A stretch of 64,000 nucleotides of DNA from Aurantiacibacter sp. MUD61. Its GTDB lineage: Bacteria > Pseudomonadota > Alphaproteobacteria > Sphingomonadales > Sphingomonadaceae. A program made the translations under genes and the position numbers. The stretch is from assembly GCF_027912455.1 (NCBI RefSeq), contig NZ_CP115446.1, positions 2,007,501 to 2,071,500 on the forward strand. The letters are read 5' to 3'. The notes under the pieces are model-generated. The model saw nothing but the letters and a program-made list of their open reading frames with translations, was not told where the DNA came from and made no database searches. Numbering within the stretch: the stretch's first letter is position 1; each line of letters opens with the position of its first letter. This document shows, one piece after another, positions 51,831 to 59,598 of this stretch.

Positions 51831-52210
51831 GGGGGGCATTCCTCGCCTTTGCTCTCGCGCTGAGCACTGCGCCTGCCGTGGCGCAGGATGAGGGCGAAGG
51901 AGAGCCACCACACCCGATGGAAGGCCAATGGACCGTTGACCTGCGTTTGAACCTTGGCGACGAGCCTTATTCGCAGCCAATGGTGCTTCGCTTTTCACAT
52001 GCGAACCAGGTGACCGGCGAGTTCTATGGATCGGCAATCGAGGCAGGGCAGCTCGGCAGCGGGCAGGGGCGTGACTGCATAGCGTTTCGCACAAGCGACA
52101 ATTCCGGAGTGTATCAGCATTCAGCCTGCTTGATTGGCGCGGTGCTGGTGGGGCAAAGCTGGTCGGAGGGGCGGGGTTTTGTCCTGCCATGGACCGCAAC
52201 AAAGGACTGA
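51827..52210 (+). CDS. Secreted protein inserted in the transhydrogenase operon
   Basis: The protein has 127 residues. It starts at GTG overlapping the pntAA stop by 4 bp and has a signal peptide ending TAPAVAQ (about residue 20). The mature protein is beta-rich (MEGQWTVDLRLNLGDEPYSQPMVLRF) with two cysteines that could form a disulfide. The pntAB start is 1 bp after its stop, so it is translated within the operon. I recognise no family. A periplasmic role connected with transhydrogenase is only an inference from position. Confidence 0.75.
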   Translation: MRGAFLAFALALSTAPAVAQDEGEGEPPHPMEGQWTVDLRLNLGDEPYSQPMVLRFSHANQVTGEFYGSAIEAGQLGSGQGRDCIAFRTSDNSGVYQHSACLIGAVLVGQSWSEGRGFVLPWTATKD

Positions 52211-52211
52211 C

Positions 52212-52493
52212 ATGGACTTCATTTCGATCCTCTCGATTTTCGTGCTGGCGTGTTTCGTCGGCTATTACGTGGTCTGGTCGGTCACGCCCGCGCTGCATAC
52301 GCCGCTGATGGCGGTGACCAATGCGATTTCTTCGGTGATTATCGTTGGCGGGTTGATTGCGGCTGCCGCAGCGGAAGTGGCTTCGGCGAAATGGCTTGGG
52401 CTTGCGGCCGTGGTGCTCGCCAGCGTGAACATCTTCGGCGGTTTCGCCGTCACAGAGCGGATGCTCGCCATGTACAAGAAGAAGGATAAGTGA
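52212..52493 (+). CDS. pntAB: NAD(P) transhydrogenase subunit alpha, part 2 (membrane domain)
   Basis: The protein has 93 residues with three hydrophobic helices, the membrane part of the alpha subunit (domain II). HTPLMAVTNAISSVIIVGG is the conserved block of this family. Its TGA overlaps the pntB ATG as TGATG, showing tight coupling. The start at 52212 is chosen because the longer frame upstream is the antisense or out-of-frame part of the preceding gene. It forms the proton channel with PntB. Confidence 0.95.
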   Translation: MDFISILSIFVLACFVGYYVVWSVTPALHTPLMAVTNAISSVIIVGGLIAAAAAEVASAKWLGLAAVVLASVNIFGGFAVTERMLAMYKKKDK

Positions 52494-54064
52494 TGACCTT
52501 TTCCTTCCTTGCCATCGCCACTGCTCCCCAGCCTGATGCCCCGACACTGGCAGATTGCACGCCCGAAATGAGCGCTGCGGAATGCAACGACATGCTGACC
52601 TGGTATGATGATGCAAGTGTCCAAGTCGCCGACGGCGCTGCCGCTCATGGTGCGGTGAACCCTTGGGTGGCGCTTGCTTATCTCGCGGCTGGGGTCTTTT
52701 TCATTCTCGCGCTGCGCGGACTTTCCAGCCCGCAAACTAGCCGCACGGGCAACCGCTTCGGTATGATCGGCATGGCCATCGCCGTCATCACGACCTTGGT
52801 GACGCACGATATCGCGAATATCGCAGAGATCGGAATAGCAATTGCGATCGGCGGGATCATCGGTTTCACGATCGCTCGCAAGATCGCCATGACGGCGATG
52901 CCCGAACTGGTTGCGGCGTTTCACTCGCTTGTCGGCCTCGCGGCCGTGCTGGTGGGGTGGGCTGCCTATCTCAACCCGGATGCCTTCGGACTGCTGTTGG
53001 GTGACAGTATCGGTGCGGTTAGCAAGGTCGAAATGGGCCTCGGCATCGCCATCGGTGCAATCACTTTTTCGGGCTCTGTCATCGCTTTTGCCAAGCTGAG
53101 CGGAAAGATGAGCGGATCGCCGATCCTGCTTCCCGCACGCCACCTGATCAATCTGGGCGCGCTGGCAGCAATCGTGGTACTCACCGCAATGTTCGCCATG
53201 GCGACCGGGCCGGAAGAGACGTTCCCGCTGATCGTTGCGATCACGGTGCTTGCCTTCGCGATCGGCTTCCTGCTGATCATCCCCATCGGCGGAGCGGACA
53301 TGCCGGTCGTCGTGTCCATGCTGAACAGCTATTCTGGATGGGCGGCGGCTGCGATGGGCTTTACGCTCGGCAATACCGCGATGATCATCACCGGCGCGCT
53401 GGTGGGCGCATCGGGCGCGATCCTCAGCTACATCATGTGCAAGGCGATGAACCGCAGCTTCATCAGTGTGATTGCCGGCGGATTTGGCGCGGATAGCGGC
53501 GGAAGTGATGGCGGCGAGCCGCGCGAACAGCGCCCCTATAAACAGGGCAGCGCAGCGGACGCCGCCTTCATGCTGGAGCAGGCTGAAAAGGTCATCATCA
53601 TTCCGGGGTACGGTATGGCGGTGGCGCAGGCTCAGCATGCCTTGCGCGAAATGACGGACCTGCTGGAAGAGAAGGGGGTAGAGGTCAAATTCGCCATCCA
53701 CCCCGTTGCCGGACGTATGCCGGGGCATATGAATGTGCTGCTGGCCGAAGCTTCTGTCGATTATGACAAGGTCTTCGAATTAGAGGATATCAACAGCGAG
53801 TTCTCGCAGGCCGACGTCGCGTTCATCATCGGCGCGAACGATGTGGTGAATCCGGCGGCCAAGTCGGACAAGTCCAGCCCCATCTACGGCATGCCGGTGT
53901 TCGATGTGGATAAGGCCAAGCAGGTTTTCTTCATCAAGCGCAGCATGGGCGGTGTCGGCTATGCCGGGGTCGACAACGATGTGTTCTACATGGACCAGAC
54001 GATGATGCTGCTCTCCGATGCCAAGAAGATGGTCGAAGAGATCAACAAGGCGCTGGATGATTAG
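52493..54064 (+). CDS. pntB: NAD(P) transhydrogenase subunit beta
   Basis: PntB carries the membrane domain II and the NADP(H)-binding domain III. The 523-residue protein has an N-terminal extension with two Cys before the first helix (about residues 1-50). About nine helices follow, with GGADMPVVVSMLNSYSGWAAAAMGFTLGN, and the C-terminal NADP domain has IIPGYGMAVAQAQH, MPGHMNVLLAEA and FIIGANDVVNPAA. The catalytic channel His and Asn residues were not individually checked. Coupled to pntAB via TGATG. It closes the operon. Confidence 0.95.
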   Translation: MTFSFLAIATAPQPDAPTLADCTPEMSAAECNDMLTWYDDASVQVADGAAAHGAVNPWVALAYLAAGVFFILALRGLSSPQTSRTGNRFGMIGMAIAVITTLVTHDIANIAEIGIAIAIGGIIGFTIARKIAMTAMPELVAAFHSLVGLAAVLVGWAAYLNPDAFGLLLGDSIGAVSKVEMGLGIAIGAITFSGSVIAFAKLSGKMSGSPILLPARHLINLGALAAIVVLTAMFAMATGPEETFPLIVAITVLAFAIGFLLIIPIGGADMPVVVSMLNSYSGWAAAAMGFTLGNTAMIITGALVGASGAILSYIMCKAMNRSFISVIAGGFGADSGGSDGGEPREQRPYKQGSAADAAFMLEQAEKVIIIPGYGMAVAQAQHALREMTDLLEEKGVEVKFAIHPVAGRMPGHMNVLLAEASVDYDKVFELEDINSEFSQADVAFIIGANDVVNPAAKSDKSSPIYGMPVFDVDKAKQVFFIKRSMGGVGYAGVDNDVFYMDQTMMLLSDAKKMVEEINKALDD

Positions 54065-54135
54065 GGTTAAGTGGCTGGTGTCGCCGACGCAGCCTCGCTA
54101 ATCGCCTGTCGAACAGTGATCACAGGGGCAGAACT

Positions 54136-54828
54136 TTGCGCAAGCTAGGCATGATTGGCGGGATGAGCTGGGTCTCGACCCACCGCTATTACGAACGCAT
54201 AAACCGGCAGATTCAGCGCGATGTCGACCCGCGCGCTTCTGCGCCGCTGCTGATCGAAAGCCTGGATTTTGCGCAGATCTACCAGTTGGACACATCTGAA
54301 GACTGGCAGCGCGGTGCGAAAGTTCTGATCGATTCCGCCAAGCGCCTCGCCAATGCCGGGGCGGAGCAGCTGATCATCTGCGCCAATTCCATGCACAAGG
54401 TCTATCGCGAAGTGCAGGCGGAGGTCGACGTGCCGATCCTGCATATTGCCGAATGCGTGGGGGAGCGCATGGCGGCAGATGGCGTCAAACAAGCCGCGCT
54501 GATCGGCAGCCGCAATGTCATGACCGAAGGCTTCTACCGCCGCAGGCTGGTGGCGCATGGCGTCGACTTGCTGCCGCCCGAAATGGGCGATGCCGATGAG
54601 CTCAACCGCATCATTTATGAAGAGCTGATGGTGGGCAAGGCGCGCAAGGATTCGGAGCGCACGCTCAAGAGCATGTTCTCCCGGTTGGAGAATGACGGCG
54701 CCAAGGCCATCGTTCTCGCGAATACGGAGCTGGAACTGCTCGTCGACGTGAATGCCAATGTCTTGCCCATTTACGATTGCATGCGCATCCATGCCGATGC
54801 CGCGGCGAAATGGATTATCGGCGGATAA
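54136..54828 (+). CDS. Aspartate/glutamate racemase-family protein with one missing catalytic Cys
   Basis: The protein has 230 residues with the two-domain racemase fold: GMIGGMSWVSTHRYYERIN at the start and LIICANSMHKV carrying Cys82, the first catalytic Cys (in place of the usual CNT motif the text is CANS). The second active-site motif, normally GCTE, reads ANTE (195-198), so the second Cys is replaced by Asn196. Cofactor-independent racemases need an acid/base pair, and some relatives use Thr in place of one Cys. It starts at TTG. It lies alone between pntB and dgt. Racemase activity is uncertain. Confidence 0.85.
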   Translation: MRKLGMIGGMSWVSTHRYYERINRQIQRDVDPRASAPLLIESLDFAQIYQLDTSEDWQRGAKVLIDSAKRLANAGAEQLIICANSMHKVYREVQAEVDVPILHIAECVGERMAADGVKQAALIGSRNVMTEGFYRRRLVAHGVDLLPPEMGDADELNRIIYEELMVGKARKDSERTLKSMFSRLENDGAKAIVLANTELELLVDVNANVLPIYDCMRIHADAAAKWIIGG

Positions 54829-54916
54829 GCGCGGCCAGATGCGCCGGTGATGCGGCAATTCTGCGGCGTTCCTGCCCTGTTCCCGTTGTCAGATAGCGGC
54901 CATTTGCTTAGCGAGC

Positions 54917-56083
54917 ATGGCCATGTCACGCGCGCCCTATGCAGCCGATCCCGCCGCCAGTCGCGGGCGCGAATTTCTCCAACCCGGCCACACCGCACGC
55001 GGTCCGCGCAGCGCCTTCCAGCGCGACCGGGACAGGATTATCCACTCGATTGCCTTCCGCCGCCTGGCGGGCAAGACGCAGGTCTTTATCGCTCCCGATG
55101 GTGACCACTATCGCGTCCGTTTGACGCATAGCCTTGAAGTCGCGCAGATCGGCCGCGTCGTAGCGCGCAACCTCGGCCTCGACGAGGATCTGACGGAAGC
55201 TCTGTGCCTGGCGCATGATCTGGGTCATCCGCCTTTCGGCCATTCGGGCGAGGAGGCTCTGGATGCAGCGCTGAAACCGCGCGGCGGCTTCGATCACAAC
55301 TGGCATACGCTGCGCACCGTGATGCGGCTCGACAGCCCATATATCGGGATTCAAGGGCTCAACCTCAGTTGGGAAGTGCTGGAAGGGCTCGCCAAACACA
55401 ATGGCCCGGTCGATAATCCGCAATGGGCTCTCGCCGAACTCAACGCCGCCGTGCCGCTGGATCTCTCGCTCTGGCCCTCGCTGGAGGCGCAGGTCGCTGC
55501 GCTGGCGGACGATATCGCCTACGATAATCACGATATCGATGATGGCGTGCGGGCCGGCCTTCTCGATCTCGACGATTTGCTGACGCTCGATTTCCTCGCC
55601 GATCTTTGGCGCGAGGTGGAAGGTCGCTTCCCCCGCGCAACGCAGACCGAATTGTTGCGCGAATTCACCCGCACGCAGATCGGCGTGATGGTCAATGATT
55701 TGCTGGAGACGACCCGCGAAGGGCTGAAGGGCGTGGACACCATAGAACAGGTGCGCGGCGCGGGCGGTCCCATCGCGCGCTTCTCGCCCGAAATGGCGCA
55801 GCAGGAACGACAGCTGAAACGCTTCATGTATGACCGCCTCTATCACCACGAAGAGCAGATGCGCACTGCCGACAGAGCCAAGGATGTAATCGCGCGGCTC
55901 TATGCCGCCTATGACCAGCAGCCTGACCTGATGAATGCCGAGTGGCACGGCAATCTGCCCGGTGACCAACCCGCGCGTGGTCGCCACATCGCGGACTATA
56001 TCGCGGGCATGACCGACTATTTCGCCATCCGCCAATATGCGAAGATTTTCGGCAACGTACCGGAGGGCCTCTCAAATGTCTGA
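54917..56083 (+). CDS. dgt: dGTP triphosphohydrolase-like HD protein
   Basis: The protein is 388 residues and acts on dNTPs (dGTPase type). The HD-domain metal ligands are in RVRLTHSLEVAQIGR (His) and LCLAHDLGHPPFGHSGEEAL (HD), with a later Asp in DDIAYDNHDIDDG. It matches the alphaproteobacterial dGTPase-like group. The first of four coupled genes: its end overlaps the next start by 8 bp. ATG at 54917 and 54923 are both possible starts; the difference is two residues. Confidence 0.93.
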   Translation: MAMSRAPYAADPAASRGREFLQPGHTARGPRSAFQRDRDRIIHSIAFRRLAGKTQVFIAPDGDHYRVRLTHSLEVAQIGRVVARNLGLDEDLTEALCLAHDLGHPPFGHSGEEALDAALKPRGGFDHNWHTLRTVMRLDSPYIGIQGLNLSWEVLEGLAKHNGPVDNPQWALAELNAAVPLDLSLWPSLEAQVAALADDIAYDNHDIDDGVRAGLLDLDDLLTLDFLADLWREVEGRFPRATQTELLREFTRTQIGVMVNDLLETTREGLKGVDTIEQVRGAGGPIARFSPEMAQQERQLKRFMYDRLYHHEEQMRTADRAKDVIARLYAAYDQQPDLMNAEWHGNLPGDQPARGRHIADYIAGMTDYFAIRQYAKIFGNVPEGLSNV

Positions 56084-56786
56084 AGCGGTTGCCACGAGAA
56101 AGCGCGTCCTGTTGGTCGGCGCGACCGGCCTTGTCGGGCGCAATGTCATCGCGCGGTCGATCGATATGCCAAAGCTTGCGCTGCAGGGTCTCGCGAGAAG
56201 CGAAATGCAATTTCCCGACGGTGCGCGGATGGAACTGGTGCTTGCCGATAGCGAGGACTGGGGCGAAGTCGTGAGGATGATCGAGCCGGATACCGTGATT
56301 TGTGCGCTCGGCACCACGATCAAGAAGGCGGGTAGTGAAGAGGCGTTCCGCGCCGTCGATCATGATCTTGTGATGGACGTCGCACGCGCGGCCAAAGCGG
56401 GCGGGGCGACGGGCTTTGTGCATGTTTCATCGGTCGGTGCGGATACCGGAACGCGCAATTTTTACCTGCGCACCAAGGGCGAGGTCGAGCGGGACCTGAA
56501 GGCGCTGAAATTCCGGCGGCTCGATATCCTGCGGCCCGGTCTGCTGCGCGGAAAGCGGCAAGGAGATACGCGTTTCCTTGAAGGCCTCGGGCAATTGCTC
56601 GCCCCTATCATGGACCTGTTTCTGCAGGGCTCCTGGAGCAAATATCGCTCCATCCGTGCAAGCGATCTGGCCGCGGCGGCCCTGCAATGCGTGTGGGAAA
56701 AACCTGCCGGGCAATTCGTCCATGAGCACGAGGGGCTAAAGCGCCTGATCGCAAAACTTGAGAAATTTGAAGGGGGCGGGAAATGA
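56076..56786 (+). CDS. NAD(P)-binding epimerase/oxidoreductase (HTATIP2-like atypical SDR)
   Basis: The protein has 236 residues. The N-terminal Rossmann motif is LVGATGLVGRNV (GxxGxxG). ALGTTIKKAGSEEAFRAVDHD and FVHVSSVGAD match the atypical SDR group related to mammalian HTATIP2/TIP30 and yeast FMP52. The usual YxxxK is present as YLRTKGEVE (Tyr and Lys in the right spacing). Substrate unknown. Its start overlaps dgt by 8 bp, and its end overlaps the ABA4-like gene by 4 bp. Confidence 0.9.
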   Translation: MSEAVATRKRVLLVGATGLVGRNVIARSIDMPKLALQGLARSEMQFPDGARMELVLADSEDWGEVVRMIEPDTVICALGTTIKKAGSEEAFRAVDHDLVMDVARAAKAGGATGFVHVSSVGADTGTRNFYLRTKGEVERDLKALKFRRLDILRPGLLRGKRQGDTRFLEGLGQLLAPIMDLFLQGSWSKYRSIRASDLAAAALQCVWEKPAGQFVHEHEGLKRLIAKLEKFEGGGK

Positions 56787-57253
56787 GCTGGGACACAATC
56801 TTCCAATTGGCAAATGGGTGGGCATTGCTGATGTGGCTTGTGCTCATCCTCCTGCCGCGAAAGCCGTTCCCCTTGGCATTTGTGTTCTACGCCGGTGTCG
56901 GGCTGCTCTGCCTTGCCTATGCGTCGATCATGGCGCTGGTGGTGAGTGGCTCCGTCGACCCGGTGCCGGTGACCGAAAGCGATGTGAGTGGCAGCTTCAC
57001 CAGTATCGCGGGCGTGCGCGCTCTCTTTACGAGTGACGGTGGCATTGTGATCGGCTGGATTCACTATCTGGCGCTAGACCTCTTTGCCGGACTGTGGATC
57101 GCCAAGGATGCCGATGCGAAGGGCTTTTCGCGCATCCTTCAGGCGCCTGTGCTTGCGCTCACCTTCATGGCGGGCCCTGCCGGATTGCTCTTGTGGTTCA
57201 TCATTCGCGAAAGGCGGGCACGCGCAGCGGCTGGCCTGCGCAAAGTCAATTGA
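56783..57253 (+). CDS. ABA4-like membrane protein
   Basis: The protein has 156 residues and about four helices. The conserved motif HYLALDLFAGLWIAKDA with LQAPVLALTFMAGPAGLLLW marks the ABA4-like (DUF4281) family. The plant ABA4 is needed for neoxanthin formation in the carotenoid pathway; the bacterial role is not established. No carotenoid genes lie nearby in this window. It is coupled to both neighbours by 4-bp overlaps (start ATGA, end TTGA). Confidence 0.85.
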   Translation: MSWDTIFQLANGWALLMWLVLILLPRKPFPLAFVFYAGVGLLCLAYASIMALVVSGSVDPVPVTESDVSGSFTSIAGVRALFTSDGGIVIGWIHYLALDLFAGLWIAKDADAKGFSRILQAPVLALTFMAGPAGLLLWFIIRERRARAAAGLRKVN

Positions 57254-57843
57254 AACGCCACGCTCCTGCTACTGAGCGCAATCGGGACGCGATTGCCGCG
57301 GTATTGCAGGCCGAGTTGCCCGATGCAGGTACTGTTCTGGAGATCGCCAGCGGCAGCGGCGAGCACGCTCTCCATTTCGCGCGCATGTTCCCGAAGTTGG
57401 GCTGGGTGCCGAGCGACCCTGACCCGGAAGCCGTGGCATCGATCTCCGCCTATCGGCAGGATGCTGATTTGCCCAATCTGGCCGCTCCGGCTCACTTCGC
57501 TACCACGGACAGCGACTGGCCCGTAGAAAGCGCCGATGCGATATTCTGCGCCAACATGGCTCACATCAGTCCTTGGGAATCGACTGAGGCGCTCTTCCGC
57601 CATGCGGCGTCGCTTTTGGAAGAGGGCGCGCCGGTGATCCTCTACGGACCCTTCATTGAAGCGGATGTTGAGACAGCCGCATCGAATATCGCGTTCGATC
57701 AAAGCTTGAGGATGCGCAATCCGGATTGGGGCCTAAGACGTCTCGGCGACATCGATGCGACCGCGAAGGCTTCCGGCTTTTGCCGCGTTGCGCGACACGA
57801 AATGCCCGCCAACAATCTCACGATCGTCTACCGCCGCACGTAA
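57250..57843 (+). CDS. DUF938 SAM-dependent methyltransferase
   Basis: The protein has 197 residues. The SAM loop is VLEIASGSGEHALHFARMFP, followed by WVPSDPDPEAVASI; these blocks define DUF938 (methyltransferase-like 26 in eukaryotes). It starts at TTG overlapping the ABA4-like gene stop (TTGA); upstream codons in this frame are unrelated. It is the last gene of the dgt operon and is followed by a strong hairpin. Substrate not known. Confidence 0.9.
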   Translation: MKRHAPATERNRDAIAAVLQAELPDAGTVLEIASGSGEHALHFARMFPKLGWVPSDPDPEAVASISAYRQDADLPNLAAPAHFATTDSDWPVESADAIFCANMAHISPWESTEALFRHAASLLEEGAPVILYGPFIEADVETAASNIAFDQSLRMRNPDWGLRRLGDIDATAKASGFCRVARHEMPANNLTIVYRRT

Positions 57844-57847
57844 ATGA

Positions 57848-57877
57848 AAACGCCCGCGAATTGCTTCGCGGGCGTTT
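57848..57877. terminator. Bidirectional intrinsic terminator
   Basis: AAACGCCCGCGAA (57848-57860) and TTCGCGGGCGTTT (57865-57877) form a perfect 13-bp stem with the tetraloop TTGC. It lies between the DUF938 gene and the convergent entericidin gene and can serve both. Confidence 0.93.
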
Positions 57878-57912
57878 CGCTCTCCCCGTGGGAGTTGATG
57901 GTCTGGTTGGAT

Positions 57913-58041
57913 TCAGATCGCTTCATCCGCATCGTCTGCAACATCTTCCAGATCCTGGCCGATGCCGCGCACCGTGTTGCAAGCCGTGGCGGTAAGCATG
58001 AAAACGCTCGCGGTGAGCGCGATAACAATCTTGCGTGCCAT
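57913..58041 (-). CDS. Entericidin-family small lipoprotein
   Basis: The protein has 42 residues. Its signal peptide ends LTATAC with a lipidation Cys at about residue 21, then NTVRGIGQDLEDVADDADEA. The NTxxGxGxD motif right after the Cys is the signature of EcnA/EcnB entericidins, lipoproteins first described as an antidote/toxin pair in enterobacteria. Only one such gene is seen here. Good AAAGGA site. Shares the strong terminator with the dgt operon. Confidence 0.9.
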   Translation of the reverse strand: MARKIVIALTASVFMLTATACNTVRGIGQDLEDVADDADEAI

Positions 58042-58115
58042 AAATGGTCCTTTCACGTCCCGAAGGTGGGACGTTAGCAGGGAATCAAATTCAGCAAAGC
58101 CCTGCAGGTTCCCCG

Positions 58116-59057
58116 TCACGGCGCATCTGCGACAAAGCGTTGCTTGCGCAGGACGTTTTCTCGCCACGCGATAGTGACACCCGCAGCAACCACCAGCGGA
58201 GCGCCAAACCACAGGCTGGTGGTGGGTAGAACCGCGAAGAAAAGCCAGCCGTAAAGCGTCGCCCAGATCAGGCTGGAGTAATCCATCACGATCACGCTTG
58301 AAACCTTGCCGAAGCGCAAGGCCACGGTGATCAGAACCTGTCCCCAGGTTCCGGTCAGGCCAACGCCCAGCAACAGCAGCCATTGGCGCTGCGTCAGCGG
58401 CTCATGCACAAAAAACAGCGCGGGCAGCATCACCAGAACAGTCGCAAGGCTGAACCAGAAGACGATCACGATCGGCTTGTCAGTCCGCCCCAGGTCGCGG
58501 ATCTGGATGGAGATGAGCGCGATCATGAAAGCAGCGCCCAGCGCCACCAGCGCGCCTTCCAAGGGGATCGCTCCGCCGCCCGGCTGCGCAATGATCACAA
58601 TCCCGGCAAAGCCCGCCAAAACAGCCGACCAGCGCCATATTCCGACGCTTTCCTTGAGAAGGATCGCTGAGAGGATCACGGCGAAGATGGGCGCGGTGAA
58701 CCCAATGGTAGTCGCTTCGGCCAGGGGCAGGAGGATCACTGCTCCGAAATTCAGCACCATTCCGGCGATGCCATAGATCGCACGCATGGCATGCGCCCTT
58801 GGACGCTTCGTCGCAAATTGTGCGAGCCCGCCTGTCGCGAGGGCAAATCCCATAAGCAGTGGCAGCGAGACGAATTGCCGCCAGAACACGATTTCCAGCA
58901 AGTGGACGCCGCTTTCGGAAGCAAGCTTGATCAGCGCCGCCATCAGCGCGAAACCAGCAATGCCCAGCAGCCTGATCAGCAGGGCCAGAAGCGGCCGGTC
59001 ATTTGCATCTTCGCTCACGCATCTGCCCATAGGCTTGCGCGCGGCGCGATCAAGCAT
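58116..59057 (-). CDS. DMT-family transporter (EamA)
   Basis: The protein has 313 residues and ten predicted helices arranged as two EamA repeats (the first near 30-155, the second near 165-300). The repeats show the usual conserved patterns (PLAEATTIGFTAPIFAVILSAILLKE and the later SSLIWATLYGWLFFAVLP). Solute exporters of this family move metabolites such as amino acids or nucleosides; the substrate is not predictable. Start 59057 or 59030 are both possible; neither has a clear ribosome-binding site. Confidence 0.88.
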   Translation of the reverse strand: MLDRAARKPMGRCVSEDANDRPLLALLIRLLGIAGFALMAALIKLASESGVHLLEIVFWRQFVSLPLLMGFALATGGLAQFATKRPRAHAMRAIYGIAGMVLNFGAVILLPLAEATTIGFTAPIFAVILSAILLKESVGIWRWSAVLAGFAGIVIIAQPGGGAIPLEGALVALGAAFMIALISIQIRDLGRTDKPIVIVFWFSLATVLVMLPALFFVHEPLTQRQWLLLLGVGLTGTWGQVLITVALRFGKVSSVIVMDYSSLIWATLYGWLFFAVLPTTSLWFGAPLVVAAGVTIAWRENVLRKQRFVADAP

Positions 59058-59092
59058 TGTCGGTAGGCGAGGGCACCTCCATATGGCGCAAA

Positions 59093-59323
59093 ATGCACTG
59101 GCCCGACTTCATCCTGTTTGCGAGCGATGCGACACGCTACGTGATGGCAGGCGCAGCCTTGCTGACGCTTTCGGCGATCTCCGCACTTGGCGATCGCAGG
59201 CGCTCACGCCGCAAACATCCCGATGCGGTGGGCATCATGCCATGGCGCGATATCGGCGCGCTGAGCCTGTTCGCAGGGCTGGCGCTCTGTGCGTTCGGTG
59301 TGGTCGGGTGGATCCGGGGGTGA
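59093..59323 (+). CDS. Small two-helix membrane protein
   Basis: The protein has 76 residues with two hydrophobic helices (about 12-30 and 53-74) and a very basic loop (GDRRRSRRKHPDA). It starts at ATG 59093 or at a TTG farther upstream (59057), which would touch the divergent transporter gene. No clear ribosome-binding site and no recognised family. It ends just before the repeat region of 59347-59592. Evidence for a real gene is moderate. Confidence 0.45.
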   Translation: MHWPDFILFASDATRYVMAGAALLTLSAISALGDRRRSRRKHPDAVGIMPWRDIGALSLFAGLALCAFGVVGWIRG

Positions 59324-59346
59324 ATAGTTGGGTGAGTTTGTCTCAT

Positions 59347-59592
59347 GCGACCACATCCGTGGTCGCGTCCTCGGTGCTGTTCGCTCCGGCGGGACTGCGT
59401 TCCGCCTGCGCGGCACCTGCGGGCTTCGCGTTTGCTCGCTGTCGCTAGCCTGCGGCCAGCGAGACTAGCGCTCCATTTGATCGGCGTCGCGGAGCACGGG
59501 CGACCAGCCCGCAAGGCCGAACGGCCGCCCGCAGCGGGCGCGTAGCGGAGCGAAGCGCATCTAGCGAGGACGAAGCCGCGGATGCGGCTTCG
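59347..59592. repeat. Hairpin-capped intergenic repeat, copy 2
   Basis: The left hairpin is GCGACCAC-ATCC-GTGGTCGC (59347-59366) followed by GTCCTCG. The right one is CGAAGCCGC-GGAT-GCGGCTTCG (59571-59592), preceded by CTAGCGAGGA. AAGGCCGAACGGCCGCCCGC begins at 59513. The last 66 bp match copy 1 at 65 of 66 positions. It lies between a small plus-strand gene and the convergent cpaF, with the right hairpin ending 7 bp before the cpaF stop. Confidence 0.85.
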
Positions 59593-59598
59593 AAAGAA

